A stretch of DNA of 64,000 bases from Marthasterias glacialis (lineage: Eukaryota > Echinodermata > Asteroidea > Forcipulatida > Asteriidae), in NCBI GenBank assembly GCA_911728455.2, contig OU452228.1:4836001-4900000 (forward strand). The letters run 5' to 3'. The position numbers were made by a program, and so were the translations under genes. Below, in pieces: positions 54,401-64,000 of the stretch (position 1 is the first letter of the stretch; each line of letters opens with the position of its first letter). The notes under the pieces are model-generated. The model did no database searches. It had not been told where the DNA came from and worked only from the letters and a program-made list of their open reading frames with translations.

Positions 54401-55972
54401 TTGCCAAGTTACCTGAGACTATATACTCTGTTCCTTGGAGACATAAGTCCTAGGATTTGGTACTCTATTAGCTCATAACCCAGTATTTATGAACGTTTAA
54501 TGGTGCAGACTGACTCTTGATTACCCGCACTCATTTAAACACCTCTGCTTGTAAGGAATTGACACCTTGTCTGCAATATATGGCGTCATGTCGGTACAGA
54601 AAGGGCGTCAATAATTTGTGAAGGCATACAAGCCCTGATTACATAAATTAGATCCCAACCATTGTCTCATTTCGAGTTCCTCGGTGGTCAGTGTAGTAAA
54701 TTTGCGAGATGTCAAAGATATTTCATATCTTGTGTGGAGTACACACCCACGGCTCATGCAAACAGTAGGTAGATGCTTTATGCAGTCCAACAGATTTCTA
54801 GAAGGGTAAAGTATTAGTATGGGCTGTAAGTAATTGCTCTGCCCACCTAATTGTATTTGCTCTCGTGCTGTTGTGTCAAGAATGTTAAACCCCTCTCTGC
54901 ACTTTAAGAGTGCCGTTTAGATTGGAAAGAAACCGCAAGTATAATATGAAAGCAATACCATTTATCACATGTGGTCTTTCATTGTAAACATCTCTGACTT
55001 TTTTTTTTTTTTTTAGGGGGTCTTGGTTTAACCTCTTTTTAGCTTATAAGGATCCACTATGGACCCCCGTCCGCTTTTAATTTCCATTCAAGATATGCAT
55101 ACTTTCATTTTGAGACAAAGTTTCAGTTTGGAAACAATAGCGGTAACAAAATTGGTAACAGTTAGAGCTGTTTTAAGTCAAGCTACTCAAAAGACAGTGA
55201 ATTGTTCATTTTGAGTTTGTGTACAGTTTGATCGGGAATTTATTCAAAAACTTGAAACTAGTTGTGAGCAACAGTTCTCCCGAAGAAATAAGAGAAGATG
55301 ACTCCGTCAATAATCATAGCCAACGCTTGATAAACTTTACTTTCAAAAGTAAACATTTATTTTGTTTGAATCATTAACTGAAACAGATATCATATCTTTA
55401 ATAAGTATCTTGCCAGCTATTTATAGAGCAGTATCAATATGTATCTTTGATATATTCTGTAGCGGTGTTTGATAGCAACAGACCTCCTTGGGTAAATGTC
55501 ACCTGTAATGACAAGCTGCGATGATTTTCCCCCTAACTCGTCCTCATAGACGCTTAATTAACCTGTGTCAATATGGAGCCCTAAGGACTCTGAGGCAATC
55601 AACTGACGTCTTAAAAATGAGTAAAGCAAAATTACGTCATGACCAAGCAAATTGACGTCATACTAAGTGCTTGGCCAAATATTTCTCATTTTTCTAATTG
55701 ACACTGGTATATTATTAAAAGAATGTCGAGAGTGCCCTCTTTTTAGGTGTGGCTGTGCCCAATGAGGTTAGTAATTTCAGTAGAGGCTCTCAGTATCGCC
55801 TCGTTGAATTGAAAACAAAAGTTCAAAAACCCAAATAAAACAAAAACATGGAAAGTTAAAAGCGAGGACAAATATTGATCACAGAATGCTATTCAAATTG
55901 TTCTTGTGCCCAATTCATAATTTTTGCAACTGATTTAATGATGTTTTGTTTAATTTGTCTGTCAACTCACAG

Positions 55973-56086
55973 CCCGGATTGGCCGTTTTCGACTCCAGGC
56001 AGAAAAGGTTAAATATATGCTTGACAACACCCCTGGAAAGAAGAAGGGAGCCACAACACAACTCTTCAGAACCATAATGGATAAAG
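55973..56086 (+). CDS. MICU3: MICU3-like gene, second exon found
   Basis: The acceptor is AACTCACAG (ending at 55972) and the donor is GTAATG at 56087. Two bases complete the split proline codon, 37 whole codons follow (55975-56085), and one G starts the next codon. The product includes RFRLQAEKVKYMLDNTPGKK and then QLFRTIMDKG. This fits the linker between the MTP.DFL region and the ISYTEYL segment of MICU3 in length and in the words ML..TP and LFR...KG. The same DNA contains an ATG at 56017 and reads into the intron, but that longer frame is a by-product. A 15-C tract starts 41 bases after the exon. Confidence 0.9.
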
Positions 56087-56775
56087 GTAATGAAACACTT
56101 GTGTATTTGTCTATCCATGGAGGTAGCCCCCCCCCCCCCCCAATGGTCTATCTACATGAAAAAGATGTCCTGAAACTTTCAACAGAGGGCGCACTTCATT
56201 GCACCAGTCTACTACTGAGTGATTGATAAGTTTAAAGTTTCTTAGGGTCGGTGAGTCACCTGAAAACATTATCTACTTCAAACATTTCTCAACAAGGGAT
56301 TTCAAAGGATTGTTTTGTGATACCATGAAATTAGGAGAGTAATTCCCCCTCCTTCCTAAAACATCTGGATTGTGTCAAGTTATAACTTACTAACAAGTGG
56401 AATGGCAGATACTTTAAGGCCTACAAGCTCAGTTTAACACCAGCGCAAGAATCCAGAGGTCTAAAGTTTGAGTTCTACATCAATCAAGTTTGCTTCTGTT
56501 CACATCAGTAGGAAGTTAAGAGATAGTCTTTGAAACTACCCCCCCCCCATAAACCAACAATAATAAAAGAACAATCTAGTTAAAGTATGGGTCTTTGGCA
56601 AATGCTGGAGCTGTTGGCTGCAGCTTTCACCTTGAGTGAAACTGTTACACCCTTATTTATGGCCACCACTGCCTCATTTGTGTCACTGCAATAAAATGAA
56701 ATAAAAACTTATCTAACTTTTGAGTTTGCCTGTTCAAATGTACTAAGACGTTTCTTTTCATTTATTTCATTGCAG
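56087..56775 (+). other. Intron, 689 bp, with a poly-C tract
   Basis: Donor GTAATG, acceptor TTCATTGCAG. It contains 15 C at 56127-56141 and another eight-C run near 56540. Near 56179-56192 is TCAACAGAGGGCGC, which resembles the CTCF core. Nothing else is recognised. Confidence 0.85.
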
Positions 56776-56823
56776 GAATCATTTCATACACTGAGTATCT
56801 GTTTCTGCTGTGTATACTTACGA
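56776..56823 (+). CDS. MICU3: MICU3-like gene, third exon found (48 bp)
   Basis: The acceptor is TTGCAG and the donor is GTAAGT at 56824. Two bases complete a glycine codon, 15 codons follow (56778-56822), and one A begins a lysine codon. It encodes IISYTEYLFLLCILT, the signature helix just before the first canonical EF-hand. The CILT ending matches vertebrate MICU3 as I know it, whereas MICU2 has TILT and MICU1 is clearly different. This is the strongest single argument for MICU3. Entering and leaving in phase 1 means that skipping the exon would keep the frame. Confidence 0.93.
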
Positions 56824-57150
56824 GTAAGTATTTTTGTTGATACTCAACTACTCTTCCATGAAGCAGTATACTTATCAGTTGAAATAGCTGGAACAATTGC
56901 AAAACATAAAATATTTATTAGGAGTTAAGATATGGACAGTACCCATTAGTTAGTGCATCGTGACTCAGTTTCTATGTTAATTATATACCAGGCTGATCAC
57001 AGGTGACTCAACAGTTATTGTGTCGCTGGATCCATGGCCACTTCCTAACAATCTACAATGATTGTACCCGGCTTTGTATCCTTTTTGCATCTTTATGTCA
57101 ACTTTCAGTCCACAAGAACCATTGTAATGATGTTTGTTTTTACTCCGCAG
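56824..57150 (+). other. Intron, 327 bp
   Basis: Donor GTAAGT, acceptor TTACTCCGCAG. Nothing recognised inside; an open frame from 57003 simply runs into the next exon. Confidence 0.85.
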
Positions 57151-57233
57151 AACCCAAGGCAGGATATGAGGTGGCATTCAAGATGTTTGATCGAGATGGC
57201 AATAATAAAATAGACCGAAGAGAATTCCTTCTG
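57151..57233 (+). CDS. MICU3: MICU3-like gene, fourth exon found, first canonical EF-hand
   Basis: The acceptor is CTCCGCAG and the donor is GTAAAT at 57234. Two bases complete a lysine codon and 27 codons follow, ending in phase 0. It encodes KPKAGYEVAFKMF, then the EF-hand loop DRDGNNKIDRRE (57189-57224, residues 113-124 of the 157 recovered), then FLL. The loop has D at 1, D at 3, N at 5, I at 8, D at 9 and E at 12, so all ligand positions of a working Ca2+ site are intact. In MICU proteins this first EF-hand and a second near the C-terminus bind Ca2+ and switch the uniporter gate; the second lies beyond the window. Confidence 0.95.
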
Positions 57234-57686
57234 GTAAATTAACTCGCTCAAAGAAAAGCAGTTGGCCTTTTTATGCCACTTGGTGGCGCCATGATTTATA
57301 ACTGTACAGCAATTTCATGCTAGTGTGAAATTCATTACCTAATGTCTTGTGCAGTACATTCTAGGCCACAAGGTGGCGCTGTGCTTAAGATAGTTGATGC
57401 AGAAACTCTGCAAACTAAGTTGTAAACTAAATCATCATCTTTTTCCAGTGTACAAACAAAAAATATGGATAGTAATAATTAGAGTCCCCAAACCCTCCCT
57501 TGGGACAAATGAAATGGTGACAATTTGACGATATGTTCCTCTTTCTATTGTTTGAAAGTTAGCTAGATTCTCAAGTTGTAATATCTGTAAGCGATATCCC
57601 TAAAGCAGGAGTCAGTATTCCCTGGTGTAATACTTCAATGTTTTGCCAACATTTCATGACTTAATAAACACTGATTTCATTCACAG
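57234..57686 (+). other. Intron, 453 bp, with two GGTGGCGC motifs
   Basis: Donor GTAAAT, acceptor TCATTCACAG. CCACTTGGTGGCGC (57276-57289) and CCACAAGGTGGCGC (57366-57379) are direct repeats 90 bp apart and resemble the CTCF core. Nothing else is recognised. Confidence 0.85.
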
Positions 57687-57776
57687 ATGGAGGAGATATT
57701 CCGTAAGAAGACTGAGAGTGATATGGGCAATGAACTTGTGAGTTTATTAACCAAATACCGAAGCACACCAGAGTCA
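57687..57776 (+). CDS. MICU3: MICU3-like gene, fifth exon found
   Basis: The acceptor is ATTCACAG and the donor is GTATGT at 57777. There are exactly 30 codons in phase 0. It encodes MEEIFRKKTESDMGNELVSL then LTKYRSTPES. EIFRKK directly after the EF-hand is characteristic of MICU3, and the rest falls in the variable linker between the two lobes. The frame continues into the intron by chance. The next exon, expected to carry a V(H)FFG-type segment and the second lobe, was not found before 64000. Confidence 0.9.
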
Positions 57777-57964
57777 GTATGTAATGTCTTCCTATTTCTA
57801 TGGTGTGCACACGGCAGGCCTCTGTGTTGTTGTTTCCAGACAGATATTGCGTCCACGTTAAGTTTTGTTCTTTTAAGAAAAAGAAAAAAATTATACTGTT
57901 TGTGGCACAAAACAACACAAAAATAAGAAAAAGAATAATAACTAAAACTCCCTGCTATGGGAAG

Positions 57965-58134
57965 TACTTAACTCTTTCGCTGATATCTAAGCTACTATAA
58001 AAATTAAAAAACACTTAATAATTTGGAGTTTGCAATTTCTTTCCCACTTATGATACTTAACTCTTTTGCTGATATCTAAGCTATAATTACATAAACCCGC
58101 ACTTAATTTTTTGGAGTTTGCAATTTCTTTCCCA
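57965..58134. repeat. Tandem duplication, two copies, 89-bp period
   Basis: TACTTAACTCTTTCGCTGAT starts at 57965 and recurs with one change at 58054. Both copies then continue with ATCTAAGCTA, a variable AT-rich middle, and TTTGGAGTTTGCAATTTCTT followed by TCCCA. The middle parts differ by several substitutions and small indels, so the duplication is not very recent. Confidence 0.9.
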
Positions 58135-58867
58135 GTTTTGTTTTAGCCTCTTTAATATTTTATTAAGTTTAAAGATCCAAACTCTGACTTTCTGTGGATA
58201 TGAATGGCAATTTACTACAAGACACGCACTCTATATAAAGTAGCTAGAAATATCCTCAGTAAACATTTTGTTTCATTGCCACAATTAGTTGACTAACTTG
58301 ACTTCTCCCCTTGACCACACTGTCCAATTGAACTAACCAATGATCTCTTTTTGTTGAACCTCAGGCTGAGTTTCTGTGCACTGATAAAGTCTGTGTAATT
58401 CTTTGTGCGCTGGGTTTGGAGCTTTTAATGTGGGTCTTGCTCAGTGTTTCTGCTACAATGTTTGTCTCTCTCTCTTTTTTTTATGTTTTAACGATGCGCC
58501 AATCTGTCTGTCAACACCAGGCTTTGTGTGAGCCACTTTCATGATAAAAAAAAAATGTGTCTGTTAGAACGAGAACAGTTGTAGTAAGAGCTCATATCAG
58601 ATTGTCAGCAGCATACACCTAAACGTTGGAGAGGTCTGTCTTGATTATAATCTCACCCCTTGTGATTTCCCAGAGTAACATTTTCATATCAACTCTTCAA
58701 GAGGTTGAAATCAATCCCCCAAAAATTTAAAAGGATTGTGGTAAAAAAAATTTGAGAAAAATGAAGGACACGTGAATGGAATGCTAGAACATTGTTTATG
58801 CAGTTGGAAACAAAAATGATGTGAAACCTTTTCCAGCATATTTTCAAATAACTGCAAGGTATTTTTT

Positions 58868-59460
58868 GACCAGTTGCCGCTGGGATTCTTCCAGTTTTTT
58901 CCCGTCCAGCCTGAAGGGATTATTTTCTCGGAATTGCCGGAATCATGACTTGACAAAGCCAAGAGAACAAAAATTGCACTGTGATTTATGTTTTCTCTAT
59001 CGAGGAAATGTCAAATTCATGCACTGTGAACTGCAAAACCTTATCAATAGTAAGCTGTGACAATGTGCCATGGTTTACCATTGGTATTGAATTCGGAACC
59101 ATGGCTGGATCCCCGGTTCACTCTGACTGACATCCATTGAGCCAAAATACAGTGAATGAACAATGGTGGAAGCCTCTCTATGTCTCGTAATCCTCTTCTT
59201 GGAACAAAATGACAAAGGTCTGGAATCGGGGATTACACTTTAGCACCTGCAAAATAGCCAAAAATTTTCAAAATCTTGAGCACCATCTGTCCTGTTTATG
59301 TTGGTGAAACGAAGCGTTACACTGCGTGTGCATGCTTTGCATGCTCAGCAGTGGAATGTCAGGGCAACCTTTGTTCCGGTTTTCCAATTTTGCAATATGA
59401 CATTTAACATTGCCCGTTCGCTGGCTCAAAAAATATTTTCGTGGATACACGTCAACCGTA
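58868..59460 (-). mobile_element. R1 element copy F, reverse orientation
   Basis: On the minus strand it starts near 59460 with GGTTGACGTGTATCCACG and ends near 58868 with GCGGCAACTGGTC. It follows copy E over its full length, including TTTGAGCCAGCGAACGGGCA, a near-palindromic GTGCACACGC-type segment, GACCTTTGTCATTTTGTTCC and GGTTTTGCAGTTCACAGTGC. At about 593 bp it lacks a few short stretches. The outermost bases of the ends are degraded (CCAACGG / TGACC). Several open frames on both strands here are repeat-derived. Confidence 0.8.
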
Positions 59461-60109
59461 GTTACAATAGTTTAGTCAGATACGCACAAGTCCATGGAAA
59501 TGTGTACGCTTTTGTCCGAATGGTTTTAAATTTTGTTCATTAGTCCATTTATCAAAGTCTGGCTTACAAAAGAAAAAAAGATGCGCTGCTGATAATCAGA
59601 ATGACCCTTTCTCAACTATTCAAAGATTCTTACTAGACAACAGCTTTGTATTGATTTTTAACACACACAAAAAATAACTTGCAGTAATTATGCATTTTGT
59701 TTGCTTAAGTATTGTGTATCATACAGAAATTGCATATTTGTGTTGCATTTTGGATACAAGTTCAAATTCATTCATCCGTTTTGCTCATAAAGAAGAAAAA
59801 AAATCACATCTTTCTGTGTAGATATTTGTGTTGTATCACTCTCTTGTACTCTACATGTTTTTATGTTGACTTTGCACACTTTGTATCTTTATTTATTTGC
59901 ATCATTTCCATTTGCTTGACTTGGTCAATGAAACTGCATCCTAGTTTGACTCTGTAATGTATCGTATGCCAGCACTTGAGTATGCACTTGTCTTGGAGCT
60001 CATGAATGTGGCTTTTGAAACTGCACATGTGAATTTGGCTTCAGTTCAGACCCTGTCAAAAGCACGTAGTAACAAGATGGCTTGTGGTAGAGGCATTGCG
60101 CTGTATGAG

Positions 60110-60502
60110 TTGCAGCCACTGATCTCCTTTGTACAGACTGGAGAGTGGGTCGGGCCTGTACATGTGCACAAGATTGTGAAGTTGTCACACACAAGCAGCG
60201 GCCATTTTGAAACTCGCAACAACAACAAAAACACTGTTTAATACACAAAGTGCATATACGAGATGTACTTTGTAAGTTAAGGAAGGGATTTTGATTCATC
60301 GACAACTTTTTCTTTATTTCTAAAGCTTGTGTATGCTCACAATGTTATTTGATTCATTCTATACTTCTTTTGAAAATTTGCATCAAAATATATGCGGCAC
60401 ATGTTGACAGTGTGCTATCATGCGATTTTCAAAATGGCGTCCACTGACTTCAATGAGCACACGCAACCCGTCAGTATAATAGGAGATCAGTGGTTGCAGC
60501 CC
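60110..60502. repeat. Inverted pair of related segments
   Basis: GTTGCAGCCACTGATCTCCT (from about 60111) faces AGGAGATCAGTGGTTGCAGC (60481-60500), matching at 18 of 20 positions when reversed. The similarity resumes at GCCATTTTGAAAC (about 60203) and TTTTCAAAATGGCG (about 60427), so two copies of a segment of roughly 75-105 bp lie in opposite orientation about 220 bp apart. It is probably a fragment of a small element. A 94-codon frame at 59957-60241 covers the left copy and has no recognised domain. Confidence 0.55.
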
Positions 60503-63500
60503 TTCCCCAATGTTCATGGCCACAAGAGGGCGCTGTACTGGTTACAGTGGTCAATCCCAATGGTGCATGCTGCAGTTATGATTTGAATTAAAAAGGAAGG
60601 TACAACTAAAGACGGTTTATTATATTTCCTGATGTTCAAAAGTGGCTATTTCAAATGAGGACTGCTAATCAACCTTGACCCAAGTGGAGTGTACACAAGT
60701 CAAATGATCAACTGTCTTCATTTGGTTGTGAAGTTCAATAGATGTCTGTACTGCCTAATATCATTCAGTGTGTCATATTTATTGTATATTTATTGCCAAC
60801 TGTGTGTTCCAGGCAATTTAACAGATACCTTGCATTAAATATTTCTCATTCTGCCTTGCATTCAATGCTCCAATAGCTGCTGCAATTATCTGATAGCCTA
60901 AAATAGTAAAAACACAAACCACCAACTCTCCTTCAGGTTGTGTTTAGTGTATTCAGGCATTAATATTAACTGGATTGTATGAGAATTAGGTCACTTAGTT
61001 TTATTCAGCTGTAGTCGCAATTGCAGTAGACTTCATTTTCCAAGTGACAGCAAACTCTACCTTTCATTCCATTGCCAAATTATCTAACTTCTAGACATTG
61101 GGAAACGGTAATGAGAACATCCAATGTTAAAGTGACAAATATCTGAAAGTTTACAGACAACATTGTTTACCTTATATTACTCTGTCAATTGAGACCTTTG
61201 CACCACTGAATTTAATTTGTTCACATTTCTTTATTAAGGTTTGTGCTGAGGTGAATGTCTTTGCTATTATTTCGGAATAATTTCAATGGATTAACCTGAC
61301 ACGTCCTAACCCATATATTGACACATGTTCCTTTTCCGTTTCCCTCCCTGTGTGTATCATTATCACTAAACCCCCGGATGATACTGGTCATCTGCATGTA
61401 GGTATCCTCTCATACAATTGCACCCAACAGCTCTCCTGATTTACCAACCATGTTATTGTTACTGTTCGTGCTTTTTTTAAATTTTGGCTTCACATCGTTT
61501 TCAAGTTTATATATTCAGCGTTCACCAGTTGTTATGTTTTGCCTTTAGTATTTTGCCTCCTACTTTAGATTACTTAATTGCAGTTGCCATGGAAACCATG
61601 ACCTACTCCATCAATTGAGCATAAAATTGCACTATGTTACTTCCAACTCTGGCTGTTACATGTTAACATAAAACCAAAAATCACTTATTGTGGTACAGTT
61701 TTCAAGCTGTCGGAAATGATTATGGAATTCATATTTTAAGGATTTAAAAAAAAAAAACTGCTGTCTCATTTTACAAAAGCAATCTTAGACAGTCATGCGT
61801 AATGACTCAAATGCATGTTATGATAAACAGAAGATGGGTTTGACATAATCAGCAAGCTATCTTAGTAGCACATGTAGTAGGAATCATGGTCCATGAGATA
61901 CTTCAGCTTCAGCAGCATGCAAATGGATCTATTTAGAACAATGTTAAATAGAGCAGTGGTTGTTTCACGTATAAAAAAAAAATGTTAAAGTCACTTCATT
62001 GCAATCTTTTTGTCATTTTTGAAATTTCTTGTTAATATAGTGCCTTTTTACTGTAACTTTCTGTTCTATAGTGCCTTTTTTAATACCTTGTAGTTATGAC
62101 TTTTGTAGAAAGCTTTCTTTTCTGCTTACTAACATCAGCTCTGTTATGCGATTCAATGTGCTAAGATTGCTAAATGAACCTCTCATCTTCCATTCAGATT
62201 TAGTTCTCATCAGCAAAAGAAAGAATATTACTAAAAGCAAGGGCCCACTGATGTGGCAAACTGAATCCTTCAAGAAGTGGGTCATAAGTTTCTGATAAAA
62301 ACTTCATGAAAATAAACTCAGTCTTTATTAGAATGGTTAAATGTTGTTTAATTTTAAGGAAACTAAGTATTGACAATTCTCACAGTATGAGCTGTTAAAA
62401 AAAACAATTTTATGTAGAAAAATAGAAATAATTGCATGTGCACTTTTCATATTAATGCTTCTTACTGGTGAAGGATCAGTTTTGCATCAACTTCTCACAT
62501 CAAATTAACATCTTTCTAACAAACCTGTCACTTGATACAATTCACTCAATCATTCACAGTGTAATGACTTTAACCATGACCAGAATCATCTTCAGTGCAC
62601 AATAATTGGCTTCAATCTGCTGCACCTCACACAAATTGATTAGAAGCTAACAACATTACACTTACGTTACACTTTTTACACAATTTGCTACTCTACTAAC
62701 AGACATACACAATGGGCTTGTTTATCTCCAAGGCAGTTTGCAGCATCAGACTGAGAAATCAATCTGTTCAAAACTTACTAGAATTCAACAAAAGATGCAG
62801 TAGGAAAATCTATTTTGAGTAGCAATCAACTTTTCCCCCTTAGCTAGTACATCCTGGTTCATTCTTCAAAATTAGTTATTAAAATTGTTGCTGGTATTTC
62901 CTACAGGGATGTGTTGTCTATTGTTAATCAATTCAGTACCCCGATAGAATCGATATGCGAACGTTATCTTTCCTTTTATGTGGGAATGTGTGGGTGAAAT
63001 TAAATGTAATGCAAACTGCCTTTCAGTGACGCATATTCTGAACAAGTCTTTCAGTTTGTGAGTGTACCAGCAATTAATCTAGTGTTTTATGAGGAAAACA
63101 GATTAATTGGACAACATAAAAGCCCTGAGCCAGGATTTAAAGTAAATACACGGACATGTGAATCACAAATGAGTTTATGATAAGCCGTGTAAATTCATTG
63201 CAGTGTAGAAGGGAAGAATTGTAGCCAAAACTATCTTCCCTATTTCAATGACATTTTCATCTATTACGAAGAACAAGTTCCTTCACAAGCTGCATGATAT
63301 TACAACATGATGTGTGTCAAAGACAAGGTTTTCCTTTTTATCTTTGAAGAAAAGTTGTTGGGACATGGATGGTGTACCTTACAAATAACAGGTATATTAA
63401 CCTCTTAGATTAAGTGCTCCAATACTCAAGATCATTAACCTCTGCTGTCATAACCGATCAACCTTGAATATGTTCCTTTGCTTGCCATGAATTAATGATC

Positions 63501-64000
63501 AACAGTGTTGTAGTTCTAAACCGAGTTGTGACACTTTTCTTCCAAGGCTTTGAGAGACAGCAGAAACACCAAGACTAGATCCTCAACCCAACCGGTAATT
63601 GTGGTGGATTTAATTTTAACAAAGTAATACAGAGAACATTTCATACAACACATACACAAGCATACTCTAAACAGATGTTTTTTTTCGAAAAAAATGAGCA
63701 CTAAACACAAAACAGAAGGAACTTTCGCAGTGTTTGAAAAAAAATCAGTGACAGTGTTCAACTACAAAAGGACTGGGAGTTTTCCATGTCTTAATTTTAA
63801 CAGCTTTCTTATTTTATCCTTAAAAACCTCACATCTTGCTTTTGAATCTGTTCCATGTTTCTTTGCAACTGTTTCAAACATTGCGTTTTGTAACGCTTGA
63901 TTTTTACATCCCAAGCGATGTTAAACATTTTTTCTTTTCTTGTTCTCCGCCATTGTTTACTTATTTTTCGAAGTGTGTGAATTTACAAACTAAGATACAA

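Larger units (their letters stand above)
17696..55972 (+). other. 38.3-kb intron of the MICU3-like gene
   Basis: It is bounded by a GTAAGT donor and an AACTCACAG acceptor, and the flanking exons join in phase 1. Its recognised contents are R1 copies D (24689-25095), G (about 31310-31452, doubtful) and E (40547-41174), SINE copy 2 (25519-25797), M1 (28205-28397), M2 (36342-36523), M3 (36712-36941), N1 copy 2 (42738-42957), homopolymer tracts (27323, 31721, 41394) and the minisatellite (51171-51444). In 17700-24680, 25800-28200, 28400-31300, 31770-36340, 36945-40545, 41180-42735, 42960-51170 and 51445-55972 I see no gene, only AT-rich sequence with short unremarkable frames. A pyrimidine-rich stretch lies at about 37950-38165 and a slightly GC-richer patch at about 43980-44370. 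A small extra exon in this intron cannot be excluded, but none is needed for the reading frame. Confidence 0.8.
57777..64000 (+). other. Downstream intron sequence, no further exon found
   Basis: It begins with GTATGT. It contains an 89-bp tandem duplication (57965-58134), R1 copy F in reverse (58868-59460), and a pair of inverted related segments (about 60110-60215 and 60430-60502). In 58140-58865, 59465-60105 and 60540-64000 I see only AT-rich sequence with scattered A and T runs. I looked for the second-lobe segments of MICU3 (FFGKKG-like and YRFMDNLQ-like) and saw none. Confidence 0.75.

Noticed and set aside
62071..62295. Candidate downstream MICU exon near a CCATTCAG acceptor-like site
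   Set aside because: The translated sequence bears no resemblance to any part of MICU proteins.

Overview
The window is a piece of animal nuclear DNA. It is AT-rich and almost entirely non-coding, and it carries a handful of short exons with textbook GT-AG splice sites among long introns and many small mobile elements. The only gene I can support is on the + strand. Five exons (17560-17695, 55973-56086, 56776-56823, 57151-57233, 57687-57776) join in phase into 157 uninterrupted residues of a mitochondrial calcium uptake regulator (MICU family). MICU3 is the best fit, judged by the ISYTEYLFLLCILT and EIFRKK segments and by one canonical EF-hand loop. Neither the start (mitochondrial targeting region) nor the C-terminal half (second lobe, second canonical EF-hand) was found, so the gene should run past both ends of the window.

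Organism: the MICU3-like protein, long introns, two tRNA-derived SINEs of a marine-invertebrate style and many small inverted-repeat transposons suggest a marine invertebrate deuterostome. An echinoderm, perhaps a sea star, is my guess from general familiarity with such SINEs and could not be tested here.

Layout. 1-17559 is upstream intron (or 5' flank). It holds one SINE (5395-5806), a nested repeat block (6750-8073), a hairpin (10277-10352), two diverged copies of the same repeat family (about 12110-12500 and 13240-13812) and a perfect 33-bp inverted repeat (12582-12684). 17560-17695 is the first visible exon. 17696-55972 is one 38.3-kb intron with further repeat copies, a second SINE, four small terminal-inverted-repeat elements, homopolymer tracts and a 23-bp minisatellite (51171-51444). 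55973-57776 holds four closely spaced exons with introns of 689, 327 and 453 bp. 57777-64000 is intron again, with an 89-bp tandem duplication, another repeat copy in reverse orientation (58868-59460) and an inverted repeat pair near 60.1-60.5 kb.

Names used here for repeats that I define from the window itself: R1 is a roughly 630-bp element ending in AACCAGTTG / CAACTGGTT, with six recognisable copies and one doubtful one. N1 is a 220-bp element present twice in opposite orientations. N2 is a 467-bp element with CCTTTTCACACTA ends. M1, M2 and M3 are single short elements with terminal inverted repeats. No reverse transcriptase, transposase, tRNA gene, rRNA gene or CRISPR array was recognised. 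Most open reading frames of 60-150 codons here look like chance or fall inside repeats. I did not find a new biological system; the most unusual items are structural (nested elements, hairpins, an ordered minisatellite).
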